Positions 38,666 to 45,856 of a stretch of DNA of 55,236 nucleotides are shown piece after piece. The stretch's first letter is position 1, and every line of letters starts with the position of its first letter. The stretch spans positions 1-55,236 of IMG/VR virus record IMGVR_UViG_3300028802_000019; one strand, 5' to 3'. The stretch is from a virus. The position numbers and the translations under genes were made by a program. Below the pieces are notes generated by a model. The model made no database searches. It was given only the letters and a program-made list of their open reading frames with translations, and was not told the origin of the DNA.

Positions 38666-39559
38666 ATGCCACGTCTACGCAAGGACGGGAAGCCCTACGC
38701 ACCCCGTCTGAACTGGGCTTTGATCATCGCTGAAGCAGCGGTCATCGCTGCCAGCTACAGCACCACCGTCACCCTCAGGCAGTTGCACTATCGCCTCGTC
38801 GCCGCCGTGGTCGGGGGCTATGACAACACGGAGAGCCGCTACAAGGCGCTGTCGTCCCGGACCAGCGAGGCCCGCCGCAACGGCACCTTCCCGGCGCTCT
38901 CCGACACCACCCGCAGCGTCACGCGACCACAGTCGTTCGCCAGCCCCGCCGCCGCCGTCGAGTGGGTGAAGGAAATCTACCGGCGCGACCGCACCGAGGA
39001 CCAGACGTTCCAGGTCTGGGTGCTGTTCGAGAAGGCCACCCTGGCGGCGCAGGTACAGGACTGGACCTGGGAGTACGGCCTGCCCACCGCCGCTCTGCGC
39101 GGCTACTCGTCGGAGTCCCTGGAGCGAGAGATTTGGAAGGCGATGGCCGACGACGGACGCCCCACCGTCGTGTTCTACCTCGGTGACCTCGATCCCGAGG
39201 GCGAGGACATCGAGCGCAACTTCATCGACCAGGCGACGCGCATGGGCGTCAGCTTCAAGCACTGGGAGCGCCTCGGAGTGACGGAGGACCAGGCCCGTCC
39301 GGTGGCACTGGGAGGCCTGGGCCTCGTCGCCAACCCCGGCAAGCTGACGTCGTCGCGAGCGTCAGGGTTCGCCCGCAGGCACGGGGGCCGCGTGTTCCAG
39401 ATCGAGGTCGAAGCGATCGACCCCGGCGTCCTGAAGACGCTCGTCATCAACGCCGTCACCGACACGGCGTGGTTCGATCAGAGTTTGGTGGACGCGTCCG
39501 TCGCCCAGGAGGATGAGGACGTCGAAGTGCTGGAAGAGGTCGTCCAGGAGATGGAGTGA
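38666..39559 (+). CDS. Topoisomerase VI A / Spo11-like protein (single-subunit type)
   Basis: The 297-residue product resembles the catalytic A subunit of type IIB topoisomerases. TLRQLHYRL (Y42) matches the winged-helix motif with the catalytic Tyr (REIYY in topo VI A, VRDIFY in Spo11). A toprim fold follows: VWVLFEKATLA supplies the Glu (E122), VVFYLGDLDPEGEDI the DxD pair (D174, D176) that binds Mg. The protein is shorter than topo VI A (about 390 residues) and close to the Mini-A family described from mobile elements, which lacks a known B subunit. ATG 38666 has GGAG 6 bases upstream. It may nick or cleave DNA during replication or recombination. Confidence 0.84.
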   Translation: MPRLRKDGKPYAPRLNWALIIAEAAVIAASYSTTVTLRQLHYRLVAAVVGGYDNTESRYKALSSRTSEARRNGTFPALSDTTRSVTRPQSFASPAAAVEWVKEIYRRDRTEDQTFQVWVLFEKATLAAQVQDWTWEYGLPTAALRGYSSESLEREIWKAMADDGRPTVVFYLGDLDPEGEDIERNFIDQATRMGVSFKHWERLGVTEDQARPVALGGLGLVANPGKLTSSRASGFARRHGGRVFQIEVEAIDPGVLKTLVINAVTDTAWFDQSLVDASVAQEDEDVEVLEEVVQEME

Positions 39560-39591
39560 TCTTGTGTGACAAGTTTGCTCGCCACTGTTGC

Positions 39592-39620
39592 TAGGATCTC
39601 GCCCAACCTGAACCGAAAGG
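39592..39620 (+). promoter_or_regulatory. Putative -10 and leader element upstream of gene 39631
   Basis: TAGGAT (39592-39597) is a -10 candidate, followed by AACCTGAACCGAAAGG and then AAGGGAAC before ATG 39631. The leader has a single, degenerate copy of the ACCGAA element. A TGTGACA heptamer lies at 39565-39571. Confidence 0.45.
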
Positions 39621-39630
39621 GAACAACAAC

Positions 39631-40725
39631 ATGACCGAAGCCCTCCAAGAGGAACTCGACCTCGACCAGGAGATCGACCAGGAGATCGTGGAGGAAGACC
39701 ACGATCGCCGCGGCGACATCAACTCGGCCGACCGGTCGTTCAAGTCAGCCAAGGAGCGCCGCGCCGAGGCCTACGCCTCTCTCAACCAGTTCCGCTGGGA
39801 GATGTGCGAGTGCCCCTACGGCCCGCAGTTCTCACACCGGGCGTACGCCAAGGCGGTCGGCGTGGTCCACTCGACCATCGACAAGGGTGTTGCCTCCTGG
39901 CAGACCGTGGTCGATCGCGAAATGGCCACTGGGGAGCCATTCTGCGACTACGGCAGCATCCCCCACCACGTCCCCGACGCCTCTCCTGCCAAGGGCAGCG
40001 GCCCCACCGAAGACCAGGTCGGCCAGCACGCCGAGGCAACCAAGAAGGCATCCGCCAGCGAGTTGCGCGGTCTCGCCATCGAGGAACTGGCCACCCGCTT
40101 CGGCGTCGCCTTCGACACGATGAAGAGCAACACCCCCCTGATCAAGGACGCTCTCTCCCGCCTCAACGAGTACGACATCGAGGGTCTGGCGGTCGAGGCG
40201 GTGCGTCCGACGATGGCGACGATCGTCCTGGAGATTTACCAGGAGCACAAGCTGCGCGCCGCCCGCGAGAGCAGCATCCAGCGCTGGATGGCGGCGAACC
40301 GCGGCGTCGAGACCAAGGACATCAAGCCCGCCGACGTCACGTCGATGTACACCCGCATCGAGCGCGTGATGAAGCGCAAGGATCTGGAGTGGGCTGAGGC
40401 CGAGGCCGAGGTCCGTCTGTCCGACCAGCAGGATGCCGAGGCGCAGCGGATCACCAACGAGTTGGCCCGCGCCGCCCGCATGGCGATCCTCGACCTGCGC
40501 AAGTCGGGCGCCGACCTGAAGCACGCGTCGATGGAGATGGTCAAGGCGGTTCGGAAGATCGAGGCCGACCAGATCCCCCTCACCACCGACGAGCGCGACC
40601 TCTCCCTCATCGATCTGGACGCCGCTCAGGCGGCGATCCACCTGGCCCGCGCAGCCCTCACCGGGAACAGCGGGACCGATTGGGACGCCGCCCTGGCGTC
40701 CCTCACGGAAGGAGGAAATGCATGA
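39631..40725 (+). CDS. Hypothetical protein, HTH-like, possibly DNA binding
   Basis: The 364-residue product has an acidic N-terminus, then HRAYAKAVGVVHSTIDKGVASW (about residues 70-90), which resembles an HTH, and later FGVAFDTMKSN and ELARAARMAILDLRK helices. Most of the length is helical, with alternating charge suggesting coiled coils. It is the first gene of the plus-strand run that leads to primase and helicase, so a replication-organising or regulatory role is possible; no family is recognised. Confidence 0.65.
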   Translation: MTEALQEELDLDQEIDQEIVEEDHDRRGDINSADRSFKSAKERRAEAYASLNQFRWEMCECPYGPQFSHRAYAKAVGVVHSTIDKGVASWQTVVDREMATGEPFCDYGSIPHHVPDASPAKGSGPTEDQVGQHAEATKKASASELRGLAIEELATRFGVAFDTMKSNTPLIKDALSRLNEYDIEGLAVEAVRPTMATIVLEIYQEHKLRAARESSIQRWMAANRGVETKDIKPADVTSMYTRIERVMKRKDLEWAEAEAEVRLSDQQDAEAQRITNELARAARMAILDLRKSGADLKHASMEMVKAVRKIEADQIPLTTDERDLSLIDLDAAQAAIHLARAALTGNSGTDWDAALASLTEGGNA

Positions 40726-41213
40726 CAGCAACCATGACGGGGGACCAGCAGAACAGGGACTGGGCAAGCCAGATCCACACCCTGCTGGCCAACAACCCGG
40801 ATGGGATGAAGCGTGACGACCTGATGGCGGCGTGCCAGCCACCCATCCCGGACGTCAACACGTTCCACGTCGTCAAGGGGATCCTTCAGGACCGCCTCGG
40901 CTCGACGCAGATCACCGTCGTCGGTGACTCACGGACGGCCGGTCAGGGGGTCAAGGGAGGCTGGACCTACAGCCTTCAGGGGGATCCCGAGCATCCCATC
41001 GCTCGCCGCTACTCGATCTACAAGCTGCGCCGGATCTTCGCGTTCCAGCGCCGCAGCTATGTCGTGTCCACGGCGCTGGCGAACGGGATCAACGGACGCA
41101 CGGCCGTGGGTCGCGCAGCCAACCGCGTGCGGATGCAGAATCGCCGCACGATGGAGGACATCGCGGACGCCCTCACCGAACTCGGTGTGGTGCCCCCGGC
41201 CATTCCGGCATAG
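40722..41213 (+). CDS. Winged-helix-like protein
   Basis: A 163-residue protein from ATG 40722, which overlaps the previous stop as ATGA and has GGAGGAAATGC just upstream. The first 60 residues look like a winged helix (IHTLLANNPDGMKRDDLMAACQPP then NTFHVVKGILQDRL). The C-terminal half is basic and Arg-rich. A strong terminator hairpin follows, so it closes a short transcription unit with 39631. Confidence 0.68.
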   Translation: MTATMTGDQQNRDWASQIHTLLANNPDGMKRDDLMAACQPPIPDVNTFHVVKGILQDRLGSTQITVVGDSRTAGQGVKGGWTYSLQGDPEHPIARRYSIYKLRRIFAFQRRSYVVSTALANGINGRTAVGRAANRVRMQNRRTMEDIADALTELGVVPPAIPA

Positions 41214-41242
41214 GGATCTCCCCGCGGCGGACGGGGGGTACG

Positions 41243-41276
41243 AGAGGGCCAGGGGAAGGTGATCCCCTGGCCCTCT
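41243..41276 (+). terminator. Rho-independent terminator
   Basis: A perfect 14-bp stem (41243-41256 with 41263-41276), loop of six bases, followed by TGTCGTTCT, ends the 39631-41213 transcription unit. It has the best form of any hairpin in the window. Confidence 0.85.
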
Positions 41277-41313
41277 TGTCGTTCTCGTGTGATACCGTCG
41301 CGGCTCTAACAAG

Positions 41314-41346
41314 GAGAAGCCCCGGCCGCTACAGCCAGGGCTTCTC
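41314..41346 (+). promoter_or_regulatory. Leader hairpin of gene 41382
   Basis: GAGAAGCCC (41314-41322) pairs perfectly with GGGCTTCTC (41338-41346), 9 pairs, with a 15-base loop. It sits between the terminator and the start of gene 41382 and just after a possible promoter (GTGATACC at 41288-41295). It may act as a leader structure or a second terminator. The start codon itself has AGGAGG 10 bases upstream. Confidence 0.45.
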
Positions 41347-41381
41347 GGGACGAGCGACCACGTGCAGGAGGTCACCGCCGC

Positions 41382-42488
41382 ATGGCGACACTATCACAAG
41401 ACGCACGCAAAGCTGTAGCGCGGTTGAAGAAGCCCGCCGACATGCGTCCGACCACCTGGAAGCAGGAGCAAGCGCTGCTCCGGGAACTGTGCCGGTACCT
41501 GCCCAACATCCACCCCGGTCAGCGCCACCTCGCTGAACGCCTGCACACCTCCCTGTCGGTGGTCCAACGCCTCGTGGCGCGGGCCGAGGCAGAGGGCTGG
41601 ATCGAACGCTCCGAGCACCCAGCGCCAGGCAAGCCGAAGGCTGGGACGAGCTACCGATTGACGTTCCTACAGTCCCAGTTACAGTCCCAGTTTGGGTCAG
41701 AAATCGGGACAGAAGAAGACCGGAGGTCTTCGACTACGTCTCAGACACTCCGGGTTGTGGGGTTTGCGCCTTCGGCGCCGGGAGCACGTCGGCTGAAGAG
41801 GCGAGACTCTCGTGCCCACCACGGCCGACAGCCCAACCGGTTCGACGGCTACTGCCGCGTCTGCACCCACCCCGTGGGTGCCTTCCACGGCTTCCTCCAC
41901 GGCCCCCACCCAGTCCACCGCGAGTGCGACAGCGGGGAGCCAGACTGGCCACGGCTGAAGGAGTACCTGATGGCGAAACACCGCGAGCGCTACGGCGACC
42001 CCGACGCCTGGGGTCCGACCCTGGGCGACGACCCCGAAGCTCCGCTTCCCAGCTACAGCCCTCCACCGGCCAAGCCCCAGGTCAGGCTGGCCAAGCACTT
42101 CGAACAGCACTGGAACGAGTCGATGTTCAAGCGCAAGGAGTGGCGCGGCGTGTACCGAGGTATCGACCTCGGCCCCGCCATCGGGTACATCAAAACGAAG
42201 ATGCTGGACGCTGGCTTCAACGAGGAGCACATCGCCCTGATGATCGATGAGTTCTACTTCGATCTCCTCGACCCCGAGACCGACGTGATGATGCGTGACG
42301 GTCAGACTTGCTGGCAACTGTTCACAGGGTGGTGGGGACGCCACCCGGTGGAGGATCCCGTCCCGGCCCGCAAGCGGCGCGAGCGCATCGACGCCATGTC
42401 CAAGGCGGTGGCCGACCACATCGCCTCGATCACCAAGCCCGAGCGGCCACCCGTGCGCCGAAGGGTGTTGACGCAACGGAAGCAGTGA
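41382..42488 (+). CDS. Probable replication-initiation or helicase-loading protein with wHTH
   Basis: The 368-residue protein has an N-terminal winged helix (about residues 28-75: LRELCRYLPNIHPGQRHLAERL then VQRLVARAEAEGWIER), a basic linker, a cysteine/histidine pair (CRVCTHPVGAFHG then HRECD) and a C-terminal helical domain with IGYIKTKMLDAGFNEEHIALMI. Proteins of this layout often precede DnaB-like helicases in phages and load them. The next genes include the helicase and primase. It may also be a transcription regulator. Confidence 0.68.
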   Translation: MATLSQDARKAVARLKKPADMRPTTWKQEQALLRELCRYLPNIHPGQRHLAERLHTSLSVVQRLVARAEAEGWIERSEHPAPGKPKAGTSYRLTFLQSQLQSQFGSEIGTEEDRRSSTTSQTLRVVGFAPSAPGARRLKRRDSRAHHGRQPNRFDGYCRVCTHPVGAFHGFLHGPHPVHRECDSGEPDWPRLKEYLMAKHRERYGDPDAWGPTLGDDPEAPLPSYSPPPAKPQVRLAKHFEQHWNESMFKRKEWRGVYRGIDLGPAIGYIKTKMLDAGFNEEHIALMIDEFYFDLLDPETDVMMRDGQTCWQLFTGWWGRHPVEDPVPARKRRERIDAMSKAVADHIASITKPERPPVRRRVLTQRKQ

Positions 42489-42685
42489 ACTACCGTCAGC
42501 GGTCCAAGGTTCGGTCCCCCGATGGGGACACCGATGAGGCCACCATCACGGAACGCTCGACGGAGTGGGCCGAGGCTGATGAGGGACTCATCGGGGGGCG
42601 GATCTCTTGGCTACATCCGAACCTCCGAGCCTTGGAGCACTGCCGTGCATCTTCCCCGTACGCGTCATGGAACGCGGTGACCTAG
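42485..42685 (+). CDS. Hypothetical small protein
   Basis: A 66-residue frame starts at GTG 42485, overlapping the previous stop as GTGA, and ends at 42685, overlapping the next gene by 19 bases. Charged and polar, with SWLHPNLRALEHC near the end. The overlap at both ends supports translation; nothing suggests a function. Confidence 0.55.
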   Translation: MNYRQRSKVRSPDGDTDEATITERSTEWAEADEGLIGGRISWLHPNLRALEHCRASSPYASWNAVT

Positions 42686-43089
42686 CCCTCAGCGTCCGAC
42701 AGCGTTACGTCGTGGTGCTGGAAGGCGTGCTGGCACGCATCACCGACATCACCGAAGAGCGGCGCTTTCGCAACGACCGGGTGACCGGCCACAACATCTT
42801 GTGGTTCGACCTGCCGATGCGGCGTCTGGCCACCATGCGTAGGCAGTTCCCCGACACGGGCGCCGACGTGGTGACGTTCGTGGACGAGCAGGTCGCCGTC
42901 GATGCCGCCGAGTACCTCGATGCGGCATCCGTGCCGGTGGACTCATGCACATACCAGCCGTTCGATAGGTGGGTATCCCTGCTGCCCTACCAGGACGGGC
43001 TGCAAGCGGTCTTCGACTCCAGCAACGAGCGCCTCGATCGCTACGGACAGATCGGGCGCCAAGTGGTGATGGGCGAGGACTTCGTCTGA
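42667..43089 (+). CDS. Degenerate HAD-like protein (paralogue-like to 13248)
   Basis: A 140-residue protein from ATG 42667 with YVVVLEGVLARITDIT at the start; the HAD nucleophile Asp is Val, and the second Asp of the DxD pair is Glu. Other HAD-like stretches are VVTFVDEQVAVDAAEYL and DGLQAVFDSSNERLDRYGQ. It shares the VVVxEGVLAR core with the gene at 13248 (29 kb away). The start is not supported by a good Shine-Dalgarno; a TTG at 42607 would add 20 residues. The stop overlaps the helicase start (TGATG). Confidence 0.65.
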   Translation: MERGDLALSVRQRYVVVLEGVLARITDITEERRFRNDRVTGHNILWFDLPMRRLATMRRQFPDTGADVVTFVDEQVAVDAAEYLDAASVPVDSCTYQPFDRWVSLLPYQDGLQAVFDSSNERLDRYGQIGRQVVMGEDFV

Positions 43090-44366
43090 TGGATCTCCAG
43101 CAGGCGTTGCTGTCGAAGATCATCCGCGACGGTGAACTGGCCACCGTCGTCAACGCCAAGATCACCCCTGACTTCTTCACCGACGACCAGTGGAACCGCG
43201 TCTACACCCACCTGCTCAGGCACTGGCGCAAGTATGGAACCTCTCCATCCTTGGACTCGGTCCACCATGACTTCCCGACCTACCAGTGGCCCGAGGTGGA
43301 GCAGGACATCAGCTTCTACATCCACGGGCTGCGCCAGCGCCGCAAGCGCGCCATCCTCACCGAGGGGCTGAACGAAGCGGCCTCATACCTCCACGTCGAG
43401 AACGAACCCGACGCCCTCGACCTGATGGAGGTGGCCCTGCGCCAGACGCTGGCCCGCAGCGTGCTGGAGACGTCAGCGACCAGCGACATCGACTTCACCC
43501 AGCGCGGCAAGGAGATCATGGAGCGGCTGGAGCGCCGGATGGCCAACCCCGGCTACCTGCGGGGCATCTCGACGGGGATCCGGGGCATCGACTACGTCAC
43601 CGGAGGGCTACAGGCCGAGCAGTTCATCGTGATGATCGGGTTGCCCAAGGCGTTCAAGTCGGCCACCCTGCTGTGGATCGCCAAGAACATCCACGACGCT
43701 GGCAAGCGCCCGATGTTCCTCGGTTTCGAGATGTCCAACGACGAGCAGGAGGACCGTCTCACCAGCCTCTACGGCGAGGTGGGGCTGACCGAGGTGATGA
43801 ACGGGACGCTGTCGCTGGACAGTCGCCGCGCCATCCGGGTCGAGATGGACGCCCTCGCCAAGAGCGATACTCAGTTCATCTCCTCGGTGGACATCGACAA
43901 CGCTATGACAGTGTCGGGGGTGCTCTCCAAGGTGCAGGAGTACCGCCCCGATTGCGTGCTGATCGACGGGGCATACCTGATGCAGTCGGAGCTACCGAAG
44001 TCCGAGCCAGGGTCAGCCCAGGCGCTCGCTGACATAGCTCGTGCGTTGAAGAAGCTGGCCCAGAGCCAGCGGATACCGATTGTTGTAACAACCCAAGCGG
44101 ACCAAGGGCGCTCTCGTCATGGCCTCACGGCGGCGAGTGCCATGTACACCCAAGCCTGGCGGCAGTCCGCTGATGTGTTGTTGGGTGTTGAACGTGTAGA
44201 TCCCAAAGCTGACGACTTCGGGCAAGTGATGGTTCGCTTCAAGGTATTGGCCTCTCGTTCGGGGCCACGTGCGGAGACCCTCCTGGCATGGAACTGGTCC
44301 CTGGGCACGGTCCATGAAGTAGATCCCTCGATCTACCGCATGGACGATGCCGACCCGGAAGATTGA
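43089..44366 (+). CDS. Replicative DNA helicase, DnaB-like
   Basis: The 425-residue product has an N-terminal DnaB-type helical domain (residues 1-110) and a RecA-fold C-terminal domain with Walker A GLPKAFKS (residues 184-191), where Phe replaces the usual Gly before the Lys. VLIDGAYLM is Walker B, and the RFKVLASRSGPRAETLLAW segment is the late motif. As in several phage helicases the Walker A deviates from the textbook form but keeps K-S. It unwinds the fork with the adjacent primase. ATG 43089 overlaps the upstream stop by one base. Confidence 0.87.
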   Translation: MDLQQALLSKIIRDGELATVVNAKITPDFFTDDQWNRVYTHLLRHWRKYGTSPSLDSVHHDFPTYQWPEVEQDISFYIHGLRQRRKRAILTEGLNEAASYLHVENEPDALDLMEVALRQTLARSVLETSATSDIDFTQRGKEIMERLERRMANPGYLRGISTGIRGIDYVTGGLQAEQFIVMIGLPKAFKSATLLWIAKNIHDAGKRPMFLGFEMSNDEQEDRLTSLYGEVGLTEVMNGTLSLDSRRAIRVEMDALAKSDTQFISSVDIDNAMTVSGVLSKVQEYRPDCVLIDGAYLMQSELPKSEPGSAQALADIARALKKLAQSQRIPIVVTTQADQGRSRHGLTAASAMYTQAWRQSADVLLGVERVDPKADDFGQVMVRFKVLASRSGPRAETLLAWNWSLGTVHEVDPSIYRMDDADPED

Positions 44367-45279
44367 TCTCGTCCGCTACCTCGCTGACGCTGGCATCCAG
44401 CGTCTGCACGAGGGGCGCAAGGAGATCGCGGGCATGTGCCCGATGCACGTCAAGCGCACCGGGCACGCCGACACCCACCCCTCGTGGTCGATCAACCGCA
44501 CCACGTACCTCCACTTCTGCCAGTCGTGCCATTACTCGGGCACCCTCAACTCGCTGCTGGTCGATCTCCTCGGCGCCGCCCCCGAGGATCTGGAGACGGT
44601 CCTCAACGAGCAGGCCTTCCTGCGCAAGATGGCCGAGGTCCGGGCCGAACCGGACAAGGTGCTGGAGCCGGTCTTCAACCTCACCGAGTGGGGGCTGCTC
44701 AATCTCCTCCGAGACGTGCCTAGAAGGCTCCTGGAGCGCCGCTGGCTACGTCGCGAGGCCATTGACGCCTACCAGGTGCGCTGGGACGCTGAGACGAAGC
44801 AGTGGGTGCTCCCGCTGCGCTCGATCGACGGCACCCTGATCGGTGCCCAGTACCGGCAGAGCGGGTCGGTGCTCACGCTGCCGCCAGCGGTGGAGAAGGC
44901 GCTCACGCTGTTCGGCTACATCCAGATGGCGCAGTATGACTGCTGTGTGGTGGTGGAATCGCCGCTCGACGCCGTACGTCTCTACGGGCTGGGCATACCG
45001 GCTGTATCCACCCTTGGCGCCTGGATCTCGTCGGAGCAGGTCCGTCTTCTCGCCCGCACTTTCACCACCATCTACATGGCGCTCGATGATGACGCCGCTG
45101 GGCACAAGGGAGCCGAGATCGCCACCCGTGGGCTGCGTCGCCAGGGCGCTGCGGTGGTGTCGTGGAGTTACCACGGTCTTGTTGACGAGGACGGCCACAA
45201 GGCGAAGGATGTAGGCGACGTGGCCGACGACGACTTGTTGTTGGCGTCGTGGCAACACACGCGGAGGTGCTGGCTGTGA
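44347..45279 (+). CDS. DnaG-like DNA primase
   Basis: The 310-residue product starts with a zinc-binding domain of the CHC2 type: C31-x2-H34 and C58-x2-C61, followed by a toprim domain with VVVESPLDAV (Glu, about residue 203) and YMALDDDAAGHKG. It synthesises RNA primers for the replicative polymerase. It overlaps the helicase gene by 20 bases, so the two are translated in a coupled manner. No RNA polymerase-like basic extension is seen. Confidence 0.87.
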   Translation: MPTRKIDLVRYLADAGIQRLHEGRKEIAGMCPMHVKRTGHADTHPSWSINRTTYLHFCQSCHYSGTLNSLLVDLLGAAPEDLETVLNEQAFLRKMAEVRAEPDKVLEPVFNLTEWGLLNLLRDVPRRLLERRWLRREAIDAYQVRWDAETKQWVLPLRSIDGTLIGAQYRQSGSVLTLPPAVEKALTLFGYIQMAQYDCCVVVESPLDAVRLYGLGIPAVSTLGAWISSEQVRLLARTFTTIYMALDDDAAGHKGAEIATRGLRRQGAAVVSWSYHGLVDEDGHKAKDVGDVADDDLLLASWQHTRRCWL

Positions 45280-45581
45280 GTGACGACGATCGTCGGGACA
45301 GCCCAGTCGATCGCGAGCGCGTCTACGACCGGATAGCTCCGCTCATCATGGTGTTCAGCCGTCGCTGTGGTGAGGAACCGTTCCACGCCGAAGAACTGCG
45401 GACCTACGTCCGTGATCGGGTGCCGGAGATCGCACCGGCCTCTCCTGACCGGATTCTGCGGCAACTGCGCCTGGAGAAGAAGCTGGACTACATAGTCCTC
45501 AACCGCCGTGCTTCTCTCTATCAGTTCGGTCCCCCACCGCCGCGGCGGCGCCGTGTGATCCCGCCACGGGATACCTTGTGA
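45276..45581 (+). CDS. Small winged-helix-like protein
   Basis: The 101-residue product starts at GTG 45276, overlapping the primase stop as GTGA. The middle (DRVPEIAPASPDRILRQLRL then DYIVLNRRASLYQF) fits a winged helix. It lies between primase and the SNF2 helicase genes, where a DNA-binding accessory would fit. No family is recognised. Confidence 0.65.
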   Translation: MSDDDRRDSPVDRERVYDRIAPLIMVFSRRCGEEPFHAEELRTYVRDRVPEIAPASPDRILRQLRLEKKLDYIVLNRRASLYQFGPPPPRRRRVIPPRDTL

Positions 45582-45856
45582 CAATGGCCTCGAACTTGAA
45601 ACTGCTGGAGAACGCTGACGGCTCGTACACCGTGGACTACGAGTGGAAGACCTACCGCTTCCTGCTGGACGACGGGCGCACGATCGACGTGAAGGGCGTG
45701 CAGGACGACTCCACGCTGCGCGAGGCCGTGCGGACCACCGTCAAGGCCAAGGCCATCGCTGGCGTGGCCTACCTCACACCGACGCCGGTCGAAGAGGAGC
45801 CGAAGAAGCCACCGGTCAAGCGCCGTGCGCGGGCACGCGTCACCGAGGATGCGTGA
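45578..45856 (+). CDS. Hypothetical small protein
   Basis: The 92-residue protein starts at GTG 45578, overlapping the previous stop as GTGA. Residues 5-60 are beta-rich (SYTVDYEWKTYRFLLDDG), the C-terminus basic (KPPVKRRARARVTEDA). The stop overlaps the SNF2 helicase start as GTGA. No function recognised; it may be a small accessory of the helicase. Confidence 0.65.
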   Translation: MTMASNLKLLENADGSYTVDYEWKTYRFLLDDGRTIDVKGVQDDSTLREAVRTTVKAKAIAGVAYLTPTPVEEEPKKPPVKRRARARVTEDA

